A DNA stretch of 64,000 bases from Microthrixaceae bacterium (GCA_020637195.1 JACJWK010000003.1:62001-126000); one strand, 5' to 3'. Numbered from the stretch's first letter, positions 24,958 through 37,169 are shown. Made by a program: numbers and translations. Notes: a model not told the origin generated them from the letters alone.

Positions 24958-25833
24958 ATGAACCGAACCCGAACCTGGCGGCTGCTGGCCGTCCTCGCGG
25001 CCCTGGCGTTGCTCGGCGCTGCGTGCGGCAGCGACGACGACGGTGGCGACGAGAGCTCGTCGGACACCACCGAGGCCGGCTCGTGCGACACGGCCGACCT
25101 GCCGGTGAAGGAGGAGGGCCAGCTCACCGTGGCCACGGGCGACCCGGTCTTCCCGCCGTGGATGGAGAACGACGACCCCACCAGCAACGAGGGCTTCGAG
25201 AGCGAGCTCGTGTACCTGGTGGCCGAGCAGCTCGGCTTCTCCGAGGACCAGGTGGTGTGGACCTCCACCGGCTTCGACGAGGCCATCGCCCCCGGCGAGA
25301 AGGACTACGACTTCAACATCCAGCAGTACGGCATCACCGAGGACCGCGACGAGGTCGTCGACTTCTCCGACGGCTACTACACGGTGGAGCAGGCGATCGT
25401 GGCCCCGGCCGACTCGGACATCGCCTCGGCCGAGAGCCTGGCCGACCTCGCCGACGCCAAGCTCGGTGCCGCCGTGGGCACGACCAGCCTCGACTACATC
25501 GAGGAGGCCATCCAGCCGAGCGAGGAGGCGGCCGTCTTCGACGACACGGCCGCGGCCAGCTCGGCCCTCCAGGCGGGCCAGGTCGACGGGCTGGTCTACG
25601 ACCTGCCCACGGCCTTCTACATCACCGCGGTGGAGATCCCCGACGCCTCGATCGTCGGCATCCTGCCGGTCGTCGGTGAGGCCGAGGAGCTCGGCATGCT
25701 CTTCGAGGACGGCAGCCCCCTCGTGCCCTGCGTGAACGACGCCCTCGCCGCGGTCGAGGAGTCCGGCGACCTCGCCGCCCTCCAGGAGGAGTGGCTGGCC
25801 AACGGGGGCGAGACCCCGACGCTCTCCGAGTAG
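24958..25833 (+). CDS. Amino-acid ABC transporter substrate-binding lipoprotein (family 3)
   Basis: A 291-aa periplasmic-type binding protein tethered by lipidation (lipobox LLGAAC, Cys near 22). An acidic linker precedes the binding fold: EGQLTVATGDPVFPPWMEND, GFESELVYLVAEQLG, a family signature YDFNIQQYGITEDRDEVVDFSDGYY region, and LGAAVGTTSLDYI. This is the SBP_bac_3 type used for polar amino acids. The start is ATG 24958 with GGAGGGAGA upstream. It is the first gene of a three-gene operon with permease and ATPase (gaps 24 bp and a 4-bp overlap). The exact amino acid cannot be read from sequence. Confidence 0.93.
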   Translation: MNRTRTWRLLAVLAALALLGAACGSDDDGGDESSSDTTEAGSCDTADLPVKEEGQLTVATGDPVFPPWMENDDPTSNEGFESELVYLVAEQLGFSEDQVVWTSTGFDEAIAPGEKDYDFNIQQYGITEDRDEVVDFSDGYYTVEQAIVAPADSDIASAESLADLADAKLGAAVGTTSLDYIEEAIQPSEEAAVFDDTAAASSALQAGQVDGLVYDLPTAFYITAVEIPDASIVGILPVVGEAEELGMLFEDGSPLVPCVNDALAAVEESGDLAALQEEWLANGGETPTLSE

Positions 25834-25857
25834 CCCGCGCGCGGGAGACCAGCATCC

Positions 25858-26757
25858 ATGACGCCCGACATCGGCTCGGGGCCGCCACCGGCGCCCCCGG
25901 GCCGGGCCCGAGCGGCCCCCCAGAGCGGGGGAGGGGGTGCGTCGTGGCGCCACGAGCTCGGCGAGGAGGGCGCCCGCGGGGCGCTCATCGCGTTCGTGGC
26001 GACGGTGGTCTTCGTCGGCGTCGCGGTCTGGCTCGTCCTCAGCAGCGACACCTGGCCCGACGTCCAGCAGCAGTTCTTCAACCCCGAGGACTTCCGGGAG
26101 TCCTGGCCCGACGTGCTCGGCGGCTTCTGGCTCGACATCAAGATGTTCGTCATCGCCGAGGTGCTGATCCTCGCCTTCGGCCTGCTCGTGGCGGTGGTCC
26201 GCAGCCTGCGGGGCCCCGCGTTCTTCCCCCTGCGGGCGCTGTCGGTGATCTACATCGACCTGTTCCGGGGCATCCCCATCCTCTTGATCCTGTTCCTGCT
26301 CGGCTTCGGCGTGCCCGCGCTGCAACTGCCGGGCGTGCCCAACGACCCGCTGTTCTGGGGCGTCACCTCGCTGGTGCTCTCCTACGCGGCGTACACGGCC
26401 GAGGTGTACCGGTCGGGCATCGACTCGGTGCACGAGAGCCAGCGCGCCGCGGCCCGGTCGCTCGGCCTCACCCAGTGGCAGACGCTGCGCTTCGCCATCG
26501 TCCCCCAGGCCATCCGCAACGTCGTCCCGGCGCTGCTCAACGGCCTGGTGAGCCTCCAGAAGGACGTGGCCCTCGTGAGCGTGCTCGGCGTGCGCGAGGC
26601 GGTCCGCGAGGCGGAGATCTACAAGAGCCGGACCTTCAACTACACGTCGTTCGTCGCGGCCACGGTGCTGTTCCTGCTGGCCTCGATCCCCCTCGCCCGC
26701 CTCACCGACTGGTACACCCGGCGCGAGCGCCAGCGGCGCGGTCAGGTGGTGGCGTGA
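25858..26757 (+). CDS. Amino-acid ABC transporter permease (HisM/GlnP type)
   Basis: A 299-aa inner-membrane permease. A long cytoplasmic start rich in Pro/Ala (1-40) is followed by a membrane helix (ALIAFVATVVFVGVAVWLVL), a periplasmic segment and the conserved permease domain from about 95. It contains IYIDLFRGIPILLILFLLG and the EAA loop SQRAAARSLGLTQWQTLRFAI, which contacts the ATPase. A single permease gene implies a homodimer. The stop overlaps the GTG of the ATPase gene (GTGA). Confidence 0.93.
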   Translation: MTPDIGSGPPPAPPGRARAAPQSGGGGASWRHELGEEGARGALIAFVATVVFVGVAVWLVLSSDTWPDVQQQFFNPEDFRESWPDVLGGFWLDIKMFVIAEVLILAFGLLVAVVRSLRGPAFFPLRALSVIYIDLFRGIPILLILFLLGFGVPALQLPGVPNDPLFWGVTSLVLSYAAYTAEVYRSGIDSVHESQRAAARSLGLTQWQTLRFAIVPQAIRNVVPALLNGLVSLQKDVALVSVLGVREAVREAEIYKSRTFNYTSFVAATVLFLLASIPLARLTDWYTRRERQRRGQVVA

Positions 26758-27518
26758 CCGCGGATCCGACCTCCCCGCCGCTGCTGAAGGTCAGCGGGGT
26801 GCACAAGTCGTTCGGCGCCAAGGTGGTGCTGCAGGGTGTCGACCTCGAGGTGGCGCCCCACGGCGTCGTCTGCCTGATCGGCCCCAGCGGCTGTGGCAAG
26901 TCGACCCTGCTGCGCTGCATCAACCTGCTCGAGCCCCTGGACGCCGGCCTGATCGAGCTCGACGGCGAGCGCATCAGCGGCAAGGGCATCAACGCCAACG
27001 CGGTGCGGCGCCGCGTGGGCATCGTGTTCCAGTCGTTCAACCTGTTCCCCCACCTCAGCGTGCTCGACAACGTGACCCTCGGGCCCCGCCGGGTGCGCAA
27101 GGTCCCCCGGCGGCAGGCCGAGGAGCGCGCCCGCGAGGTGCTCGACCGCTTCGGCCTCGGCGACAAGGTGGACGACTACCCCGACCGGCTCTCGGGCGGT
27201 CAGCAGCAGCGGGCCGCCATCGCCCGGGCCATCGTCGGCGATCCCGAGCTGCTCCTGCTCGACGAGGTCACGTCCGCGCTCGACCCCGAGCTCGTCGGCG
27301 AGGTGCTCACCGTGATCCGCGACCTCGCCGCCGGCGGCATGACCATGGTGCTGGCCACCCACGAGATGGGCTTCGCCCGCGACGTGGCCGACCAGGTCTG
27401 CTTCCTCCACGAGGGCCGCGTGCTCGAAGCCGGCCCGCCGGCGCAGATCCTGAAGGACCCCCAGGAGGCGAGAACCCGCCAGTTCCTGGCTCGGGTCATC
27501 GCCGCCGGCCGCCTCTAG
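26754..27518 (+). CDS. Amino-acid ABC transporter ATPase (GlnQ type)
   Basis: A 254-aa ATPase with all motifs: Walker A GPSGCGKST (about 43-51), Q-loop VFQSFNLFPHLSV, signature LSGGQQQR, Walker B LLLLDEVTSALDPE and the switch His in LATHEMGFARDVAD. It energises the operon's permease, importing a polar amino acid. Start GTG 26754 overlaps the permease stop. Its stop is followed by a strong bidirectional hairpin at 27589-27616. Confidence 0.95.
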   Translation: MTADPTSPPLLKVSGVHKSFGAKVVLQGVDLEVAPHGVVCLIGPSGCGKSTLLRCINLLEPLDAGLIELDGERISGKGINANAVRRRVGIVFQSFNLFPHLSVLDNVTLGPRRVRKVPRRQAEERAREVLDRFGLGDKVDDYPDRLSGGQQQRAAIARAIVGDPELLLLDEVTSALDPELVGEVLTVIRDLAAGGMTMVLATHEMGFARDVADQVCFLHEGRVLEAGPPAQILKDPQEARTRQFLARVIAAGRL

Positions 27519-27588
27519 CCGGGACGCGGCGCGCTCGAGGTCGTCGGCGGGCACCGCTGGACGGCGCGGCCACCACCGGCGCGGTCGG

Positions 27589-27616
27589 GCTGCCGGGGGC
27601 GCAGGCCCCCGGCAGC
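27589..27616. terminator. Bidirectional intrinsic-type hairpin
   Basis: A perfect 12-bp GC-rich stem (GCTGCCGGGGGC at 27589-27600, GCCCCCGGCAGC at 27605-27616) with a 4-nt GCAG loop. It lies between the stops of two convergent units, the ABC transporter (+) and the giant surface protein (-), and can terminate both. Confidence 0.8.
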
Positions 27617-27636
27617 ACTCGACTCGATGCGCCTCG

Positions 27637-30600
27637 TCAGGCCGTGCGCCGTCGGCCGGCGCGGTGCAGGCCGAGCCCGGCCGCCACCAGGAGCACGCCG
27701 GCCACGACCAGGCCGAGCACGTCGGCGCCGGTGCGGGCCAGGTTGCCCGGCGTGTCGGGCTCGATCACCACCACGTCGCTGATGGACTCGACGTCCACGA
27801 CGGCGTCGTCGATGTTGTTGTCGCTGTTGGTGTCCTCGATGCCGTCGACCCGGGCCACGTTGGTGACCGACGTGCCGGGCTCGGCGATCACGTAGGTCTC
27901 CACCGTGAAGCTGGTGCTGCCCCCCGGCGCGAGGTCCGTGTCGGTGGCGCAGATCAGGGTGGGCTCGTCGAACTCGCAGGTCCAGCCGTCCCCGCCGGCG
28001 TCGCGGAACTGGAGGGCGTCGTTCAACTCGTCGGTGACGAAGATCGGCTCGGTGGCCGGGGTGTCCCCCACGTTGGTGACCGTCACCTGCCACGTCGCGA
28101 TCAGCAGGTCGTTGTCGATCCCGATCAGGTCCTTGGTGATGGCCAGGTCGGTGAGGGGCGAGGCCTCGACCGCCACCGTGGCGCCGTCGTCGTCGGCCAC
28201 GTCGGCGCCGATCGGGTCCCCGCCGCCGTCGACGGGCGTGCCCGTGGCCGTGGCCACGTTGACGAACCCGTCGGTCACCGAGCGGACGGTGCAGGTGTAG
28301 GCGGCGAAGGACTCGCCGGGCTCGAGCACGTCGGTGAAGTCCCGGGCGCAGTCGGGCCCGAGCGCGTCCGCCACGGAGATGGCGCCCAGCGCCACCTCGC
28401 CGGTGTTGGTGACCACGATGCGGAAGGTGGCGTCGGCGCCCTCCTCCAACGTCGCCAGGTCGGCGAAGTCCTCCGTGTCGGGATCGAGCACCTGCTTGTC
28501 GACGCTGATGGCGGCCACCTGGACCTCGGCGGCCTCGTGCCCGCCGGAACCCTCGGGGTCGCCGTCGGGCGAGCCCGCGGTGACGGCCGCGTCCAGGGTG
28601 AGGCCGGCCGACAGGTCGCTGACCGTGCAGGACAGCACCCACGTCTCGCCGACGTCGAGCACGCCCGAGTTGATCGAGTCGCCGCTGACCACGGTCGGGG
28701 GCTCGTCGCACTGCGGGGCGTCGACGACCGGATCGGTCAGGCCCACGTCGCCGGTGTTGGTGACCGTGAAGCGGAAGCTGGCGGTGTCGCCGGCCCGCAG
28801 CGTGGCGGGCACGCCGTCGTTCGACCCGAGGGTGCCGCCGTCGGCGTCGGCGTCGTACCAGTCACCCGAGAGCGGGTCGTGGACCTCGGTCAGCAACGTC
28901 AGGCTCGGGTGGATCTCGTCCACCGTGGCGGTGTCGTCGTCGGTGACGTCGGGGACCTCGGGCAGCGGCGTGTCGGTGTCGTCCACCGGCGTGCCCGTGG
29001 CGACGACCGTGTTGTCGAGATCGCCGTCCACGGTGCCCTCGACGTACAGGACCGCCGAGGCCCCCGGGTCCAGCGCCGAGAGGTCGCCGGACAGGACGGT
29101 CATGGTCACCTGGTCCACGCCGAGGTCGGCGTCCTCCAGGGTGACCGGCGCCAGCCGGGTGTCGCCGGTGTTGGTGACGACGAAGCACCAGGTCACGGCG
29201 CGCCCGGCGACGCCGGTGACGGCGTCGTCACCGGGGCAGCCGGCCCCGTCGTCGTGGCCGCGGTACACGGTCTTGGCCACCGACAGCGACGGGGCGACGA
29301 CGTCGACCGCAGCGGTGTCGTCGTCGGACACGTCGTCGAGCCCGAGCGGGTCGCCCTGGTCGTCGGCCGGCGTGCCGGAGGCCGTCGCGGTGTTCTCGAG
29401 GTCCGCGGTGGCGGTGCCCTCGAGGAACAGGACGGCGGACTCGCCGGCGCCCAGGAGACCGAGCGCCGCGGTGTCACCGTCCAGGTCCGCCTCGGTCACG
29501 CCGAGGTCGTCGTCGACCACCGAGACGTCGCGCAGCGCGGTGTCGCCGGTGTTGGTGACGACGATGCACCACGTGACGTCGTCACCGGCACGGACGGCGA
29601 CGAGCTCGTCGCCCTCGCACCCGGCGCCGCCGTCGTGGCCGGCGTAGACCGTCTTGGCCACCAGCACCGCCGGCCCGACCGCGTCGACCGCGGCGTCGTC
29701 GGCGTCGGTCACGTCGTCCACGCCGGGGAGGGGGTCGCCGGCGTCGTCGGCCGGGCTGCCCGACACCGTGGCGGTGTTGGGGACCAGGTCGCCGTCGACG
29801 GTCGTCTCGTACCACAGGGTCACCGAGGCGCCCGGAGCGAGGGCGGCGTCGAGCGCCGCCACGTCGCCGCCGAGGGCGCTCGCGTCGGCCAGGCTCAGGG
29901 CCGGGTCGGCGAAGGTGACCGCCGCGAGCGGCGTGTCGCCCTCGTTGGTGATCACGAAGCACCAGGTGACGGGATCGCCGTTCTCGCCGGCGACGAGCTC
30001 GGCGCCCTCGCACCCGGCGCCGTCGTCGTGCCCGCGGTACACGGTCTTGGCCACCGAGATGGACGGGTCCACCTCGACCACCTGGGCGTCGTCGTCGTCG
30101 GACACCGGGTCGATCCCCGGCAGCGGGTCACCCTGGCCGTCGGCCGGGGTGCCCTCGACGGTCGCGGTGTTGTCCAGGTCGCCGTCGACGGCGCCCTCGA
30201 GGAAGAGGGTCACCGAGGCGTCGGGAGCGAGCGAGGCGAGGCTGCCGCCGCCGACGACCGTGAGGTCGGACTCGTCGACGGCCAGGGCCGCGTCGTCGAG
30301 GGTGACGGGGGCCAGCGTGGTGTCGCCGGTGTTGGTCACCACGAAGCACCACGTGATCTCCTCGCCGGGCAGGCCGTGGAGCAGGTCGGTGCCGTTGCAG
30401 TTGGCGCCGCCCTCGTGGCCGCGGGCCACCGTCTTCACCACGGAGACCGACGGGGCGACCTCGTCCACGTCGGCGGTGTCGTCGTCGGTCACGTCGTCGA
30501 GGCCGGGAAGCGGGTCACCCTGGCCGTCGGCCGGGGTGGCCGTCGCCGTCACCGTGTTGGTGAGGTCGCCGGCGATCGTCGCCTCGTAGTAGAGCGTCAC

Positions 30601-33600
30601 GCTCCCGACGAGGCCCAGCGAGTCGAGGTCGCCCGCCAGCACGGTCATGTCGGTCTCGGAGATGCCCAGGTCGCCGTCGTCCAGGCGGACCGACGCCAGG
30701 GTGGTGTCCCCCGTGTTGGTGACCACGAAGCAGTAGGTGACGGGGTCGCCGTCGAGGCCGGGGACGGACTCCCCGCCCTCGCAGCCGGCGCCGCCGTCGT
30801 GGCCCTGGTATACGGTCTTCTCGACGGTGACCGACGGGGCCACCTGGACCACCTCGGCGGTGTCGTCGTCGACCACGTCGGGCACCTCGGGCAGCGGGTC
30901 GCCGTTGCCGTCGACCGGCGTGCCGCTGACGTCGACCGTGTTGACCAGGTCGCCGTCCACGGTCGTCTCGACGTAGAGGGTCACCGAGGCCTGGGGCGCG
31001 AGGGGCGCCACCGGGCCGCCGCCGACCACGGTCAGGTCGGCGGTGCCGACGTCGAGGTCGCCGTCGGCCACGACGATCGGATCGAGCGGGGTGTCACCGG
31101 TGTTCGTGACCACGAAGCAGTACGTGACCGCGTCGCCGGCGAGGCCGTGGACGAGCTCCTCGCCCTCGCACCCCGCACCGTCGTCCCAGCCCTGGTAGAC
31201 GGTCTTGTCCACCGTGACGGCGGGGGCCACCTCGTCCACGGTGGCGACGTCGTCGTCGGTGACGGGGTCCGCACCCGGCAGCGGGTCACCCCCGTCGTCC
31301 ACGGGCGTGCCGGTGACGGTGGCGACGTTGGTCAGGTCGTCGGCGACCGTCGCCTCGTGGTAGGCGACGATGACGCCGCCGGGGACGAGGGGGTCGGCGA
31401 AGCTGCCCGAGCGCACCTCGACGTCGGCCTCGGTGAGCCCCAGGGCGGGGTCGCTGAACGTGACCGGGTCGAGCGTGGCCTCGCCGTCGTTGGTGATGAC
31501 GAAGCAGTACGTGACGTCGTCGCCGTTCCGCAGCGCCACGTGGGGGTCGCCGGGGCAGTCGTCCCCACCGGTGTGGCCGGCGTGGACCGACTTCTCGATC
31601 GTGATCGACGGGGAGACGTCGTCCACCTCGGCGGTGTCGTCGTCGGTGACGGGGTCGACGCCGGCGATCGGGTCGCCCTGGTCGTCGACGGGGGTCCCGG
31701 TGACCTCGACCGTGTTGAGGAGGTCACCGTCGAGGACGCCCTCGAAGGAGAGGGTGGCCGACTGGCCGGGGGCCAGCGACGACAGGTCGCCGGCCACGAC
31801 GTCCATGTCGGTCTCGTCGACGCCGAGCGTCACGTCGGCGAGGGTCACGTCGGCGAGCGTGGTGTCCCCGTCGTTGGTGACCACGAAGCAGTAGGTCACC
31901 TCGGCGCCGGTCGCGCCCTGGACCAGCTCGCCGCCGGGGCACTGCGCCCCACCGTCGTGGCCCTGGTAGACGGTCTTCGCCACCGCGATGGACGGGGCGA
32001 CCTCCGCCACGGTGGCGTCGTCGTCGTCGGAGACGTCGGGCAGGCCCGGGTACGGGTCGCCGGCCGGGTCGGCGGGCGTGCCGGTCACCGTGGCCACGTT
32101 GGGCAGGGTGCCGTCGATGGTGCCCTCGAGGTACAGCACGACGGAGGCGCCGGGGTCGAGGAGGGCCAGGGCGGCGGTGTCGCCGCTGAGATCGGCCTCG
32201 GTGACGCCGAGCGCCGGATCGGACACGCCGACGTCGACGAGGGTGGTGTCACCCTCGTTGGTGACGACGAAGCACCACGTCACGTCGGTGCCCAGGTGCG
32301 GCCCCTGCACCAGCTCGCCGCCGGGGGCACTGCGCCCCGCCGTCGTGGGTGCGGGTAGACGGACTTCGCCACCGAGATCGCCGGGGCCACCTGGTCGAGC
32401 GAGGCCTGGCCGTCGTCGGTGACGTCGCCCGAGCCCGGGAGCGGGTCGGTGCCGTCACGGGGCGTTCCCGTGGCGGTGACGACGTTGGTCAGGTCGCCGT
32501 CGGCGGTCGTCTCGTAGGCGAGGACAGCCGACCCGCCGGGGTCGAGCGACGACAGGTCGCCGGCCACGACGTCCATGTCGTCCTGGTCGATGGCGAGCTG
32601 CGGGTCGGCCAGGGTGACCGGCGCCAGGGTCGCCCCACCGTTGTTGGTCACGGTGAAGCAGTACGTGATCGGATCGCCCTGCTCGGCGGTCAGGTCGGTG
32701 CCGCCGGGGCAGTCCGCGCCCGCGGTGTGGCCGGCGTAGATGCCCTTGGTCACGGCGATCGACGGCGTGACCTCCTCGACCGCGGCCGTGTCGCTGACCG
32801 TCAGGTCGTCGATGCCGTCGAAGGGGTCGCCCTGGTCGTCGACGGCGGTGGCGGTGGCCTCGACCGTGTTGGTCAGGTCGCCGTCGATGGTGGCCTCGAG
32901 GAAGAGGGTGGTCGATGCGCCCGGCGCCATCGACGCCAGGTCGCCCGAGAGCACGGTCATGTCGGCGTCGGTGACGCCGAGGGCGGTGTCGTCCAGCGTG
33001 ACCGGGGCGAGGGTGGCGTCACCGGTGTTCGTGACGGTGACGCAGTAGGTCACCTCGGCACCGTTGGCGCCGCGCTGGAGCTCGTCGCCCGGGCAGGCGG
33101 CGCCGCCGTCGTGGCCGGCGTAGACGGTCTTGGCCACGGTGAGCTGCGGGCCCACCTCGTCGACCTCCGCGGTGTCGTCCCCGGTGACGGGGTCGATGCC
33201 GGGCAGCGGGGTCCCCCCGGGGTCGGTGGGCACGCCGGTCACGGTGGCGGTGTTGAGGAGATCGCCGTCGACGGTTCCCTCGACGTAGGCGGTCACCGTC
33301 TGGCCGGGGTCGAGGCCGGCGAGGTCACCAGCGGTGACGGTGAGGTCGGTCTCGGCGATGCCCAGGTCGAGGTCGACGAGCTCCACCGGGGCGAGGCGGG
33401 TGTCGCCGTCGTTGCTGATGACGAAGCACCAGGTGACCGCGCCGCCGTTGGCGGCGCGCACGAGCTCGCCGCCGGGGCAGCCGGCGCCGTCGTCGTGGCC
33501 GCGGTAGACGGTCTTGGCCACCGAGATCGCCGGCGCGACCTCGTCGATCGAGGCGTCGTCGTCGTCGGTCACGTCGTCGATGCCGGGCAGCGGATCGCCG

Positions 33601-36600
33601 CTGCCGTCCACCGGCGTGCCGGTCACGGTCGCGGTGTTGTCCAGGTCGCCGTCGACCGTGCCCTCGAGGTGCAGGGTCACCGAGGCGCCGGGCGCCATGC
33701 TGTCGAGCCCCGCGACGTCGCCGTCGAGGTCGGACTCGTCGACCCCGAGGTCGGCGTCGGCGAGGGTCACCGGCGCCAGGGTGGTGTCGCCGCTGTTGGT
33801 CACCACGAAGCACCAGGTGACGTCGTCGCCGTTGCGGGCGGGCAGGGTCTCGCCGCCCTCGCAGCCCGCGCCGCCGTCATGGCCGGCGTACACGGTCTTC
33901 TGCACGGTGACCGCGGGGCCGACCGCGTCCACCCGGGCGTCGTCGTCGTCGGTCACGGGCGGGACGCCCACCAGCGGGTCGCCGCCGCCGTCGGCGGGCA
34001 CGCCCGTGGCGGTGACCACGTTGTCCAGGTCACCGGCGGCGGCGCCCTCGAAGTACAGGGCCACCGAGCCGCCGGGGGCGAGCGAGGCCAGGCTGCCACT
34101 GAGCACGGTCATGTCCGTCTCGTCGATGCCGAGGTCCCCGTCGTCGAGGGTGACGGGGGCCAGCTCGGTGTCACCGTCGTTGGTGACGACGAAGCACCAG
34201 GTGAGGGCGTCGCCGTTCTCGGCGTAGACCAGGTCCGTGCCCGCGCACGAGGCGCCGGCGTCGTGGCCGGCGTAGACGGTCTTGGTGACCGAGATCGCCG
34301 GGTCGACCTCGTCGGCGTCGGCGGTGTCGTCGTCGGTGGGCGGGTCGACGCCGGGCAGCGGGTCGCCGTTCGGGTCCGACGGCGTGCCGCCCGCGGTCGC
34401 GGTGTTGGTCAGGTCGCCGTCGAGCGTGGTCTCGTAGAAGAAGACCACGGTTTCGCCGGGGTCGACCACGGCGGGATCGCCGGCGGCGACGGTCATGTCG
34501 CCCTCGTCGATGCCGAGGTCGGCGTCGTCCACCGTGACCGGGGCCAGGGTCGTGTCACCGGTGTTGGTGACGGTGAAGCAGTAGGTGACGGCGTCGCCGT
34601 TCACCCCCACCGCGGTCTCGCCGCCGGGGCACAGGGCCCCGCCGTCGTGGCCGCGGTAGATGGTCTTGGCCACGGTGACCGCGGGCGCCACCTGCTCCAC
34701 CTCGGCGGTGTCGGTGGCGGTCACCGGGTCGAGCGTGGGCACGGGGTCGCCGTCGGGGTCGACGGCGGTCCCCTCCACCGTGGCGGTGTTGAGCAGGTCG
34801 CCGGCGACGGTCGACTCGACGTACACGACGGCGGTCTCGCCGGAGCCCAGGCTGGACAGGTCGCCCACCACGGGCGTGACGTCGGTCTCGTCGATGCCGA
34901 GGTCGGCGTCGTCGAGGGTGACGGGGGCCAGCGTGATGTTGCCCTCGTTGGTCACCGCGAAGCAGTAGGTGACCGCGTCGCCCGCCTCGGCCGTCACCAG
35001 GTCGGCGCCCTCGCAGGAGGCGCCGCCGTCGTGGCCGGCGTAGACGGTCTTGGCCAGCGAGATGTCGGGCTCGGGCGGCGACACCGGCTGGACGTCGACC
35101 CCGGTGTAGGTGCCGTAGCTGGTCTGGAGGACGGCCTCGTTGACGATCTGGGTGACGGTCGGGTCGAGGGGGTCGTCCACGAGCACGTCGAAGGTCACCG
35201 TGCGGGTCTGACCCACCGACAGGGCGGGCGGCAGGGTCGCGCCACCGTCGTCGAACGGGAACGGCGTGCCCGAGCCGTCGTCGGGCACGGGGGCGCCGTT
35301 GTGCACCGTGGTGTTCAGGACGTAGGTGGTGTGGGCGGGGATGTCGTCGGAGAGGACGAGGTTGTCCACCGGGCTGATGCCCGTGTTGGTGGCGGTGATC
35401 GTGTAGCGGATGGTCTCACCCGGGTCGGCCAGCCCGTCGCCGTCGTCGTCGACGATGGCGGACGTCTTGATCAGGTCGACGGTCGGGAAGGGCAGCACCG
35501 TGGTGCCCATGTCGATGGCGGGGTTCTGCGCGTTGAGGCCGGGGACCTGGCCCCACGCCGCGGCCAGGACGGTGCCGTCCAGGGTGTAGATGCGGGCGCC
35601 GGTCATGTCGGCGTCGCCGGTCCCCTTCGCCGCCGTGTACGCGCTGGGCAGGTAGCAGTTGGCGGTGCCGTCGTCCTTGATGATCCGCGGCACCCGGGCG
35701 TTGATGGCGCAGGAGAAGTCGTACTTGTTGCCGTTGGCGTCGGTGAGCGCGCCCGTGCTCGTGTCGCCGTCCCGGTCGACGTACACGGTCGTGTTCGCCT
35801 GGGGTGCGACCCACACGCCGTTGTAGCTGGCGCTCAGGTCCGAGGCACCGGCCCCGTAGCCGACCACGACCATCGGGGTCAGGTAGGTCTGGGGGATGAG
35901 GGGGATGCCCCAGTTGTAGGAGGCGCTCGCGTCGTTGCCGGACTCGGGGGTGGTGATCGCCTGCAGCGCGTAGAACGGGTTGCCCGGGCTCTGGAAGCGT
36001 GCCCCGACGTCCTGGGGGAAGAGGTAGTTGGCCTGGCCGCCGGCGGGGACGTTCACGGTGGTGCTCGTGCCGTTCGAGCGGGCCACGTTGACGGTGATGG
36101 CCACGTTGGCGGGGTTGTAGAGGAAGGCGCGGGTGATCTCGTTGGTGCCGTTCGTGGAGGTGACCGGCGAGAAGTAGGTGTCGGACCACCGCTCGGTCGG
36201 GGTGAGCTCGTAGAGCCGGCCCTCCCACTGCGCGTCGACGTCTCCGGTGCTGAGGTAGACCGCGATCGGCTTGTTGGCGTCGATGGCGTCGCCGACGTCG
36301 ATGCCACCGTCCACGAGGTGGACCTCGCCCTCGTCGAGGCTGATGGGCGCCTCGCCGGTGACGGTGACGGTCGTGGCGTCCTCCGACGCGGCGATGATCA
36401 GGCCGGTGTACTCCCAGGGCGACGCGGTGGGCGTGCCGGAGGGGAACGGGGTGTCCTCGCCCACGGGGCTCTCGAAGGAGTAGCCGTAGCGGGAGACCTC
36501 GGGCACCGCGGAGGCGCCGGCGTGGACCGACCCGGTCGAGTTGGGCCAGCCGCCCATCGTGACGACGGTGGGCGACGTCGAGACGATCTTGTCGCGACCG

Positions 36601-37091
36601 TCGTAGTACGGCTGGCTCGAGCCGCCCGGGGTGATGTCGCCGATGTTGGCCAGGACCACGACGTTCTCGAGGACCGCCACCTCGCCCTCACCCATGGTGG
36701 AGACCTCGGTGGTCGCCCCCGGGCTGTTCACCGGGTCGGCGTCGTAGCCGTCCTCCCAGTGGTCGATGGCCACCACGTTGCCGGCACGTGCCGACACGAT
36801 CGACGTGATCAGGCGCACGTCCTGGGCGGGCAGGTTGGTCTGCGTGCCGAGCGACGTGTCGAAGAACTGCTGGGCGTCGTAGGGCAGGAAGTGGATCTGC
36901 TCGCCCGCGGCGGCCAGCCGCGGCGGCGCGCTCCACGGCGACCGGTCGGCCGGCGACGTCACCAGGGCGGCGCCCAGCACGGCCACGACGGCCAGCGGGG
37001 CCAGGACGTGGCCCCACGACCATGAGCGGCCGGGGCGCCGTCGCCCGGCCCGTCGCAGCCAGTCTCTCGAGTTCTCCGCCGTTGCGCGCAT
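27637..37091 (-). CDS. Giant LARTG-anchored repeat adhesin (split by two +1 errors)
   Basis: One surface protein of about 3,150 aa. It starts at ATG 37091 (AGGAGG 8 nt upstream) with a basic, hydrophobic export signal. An IgGFc-binding-like head (about 40-560) follows, then a DUF11-type domain. Sixteen repeats of about 128 aa come next, each with AKTVYxGHDxGAxCxG and TWCFVVTNTGDTTLAPVTLDD-like blocks. Three divergent DUF11-type domains and the tail LARTGADVLGLVVAGVLL plus RAGRRR complete it. The tail is a class E sortase-type LAxTG signal. The given sequence breaks the frame at 32323-32327 (five G, where sister repeats have four) and 32353-32355. Removing one G from each restores 9,453 nt, exactly 3,151 codons. 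Function: probably adhesion or matrix; the ligand is unknown. Confidence 0.85.
28900..35080 (-). repeat. Sixteen tandem ~384-bp coding repeats
   Basis: The AKTVY-type motif recurs every 380-390 bp (on the plus strand near 29262, 29643, 30034, 30420, 30810, 31195, 31580, 31970, 32355, 32739, 33120, 33504, 33888, 34270, 34660 and 35040). Each unit keeps two cysteines, GxxCxG and W/YCFVVTN, likely one disulfide per module. Units differ mainly in the Asp-rich loop and in the residue after AKTVY. Confidence 0.9.
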
Positions 37092-37169
37092 CGCCAAATC
37101 CTCCTGAGGGGGTGGTCCGGAACCTTTCGGCTCCGCACCCCCCGAGATGAGGGGAGCACCTCGGTATCC

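Noticed and set aside
27664..37025. Two plus-strand ORFs of over 1,550 aa across the adhesin gene
   Set aside because: Repetitive Val/Gly/Arg/His readings opposite a gene with clear export signal, domains and sortase motif; shadows of the GC-rich repeats.
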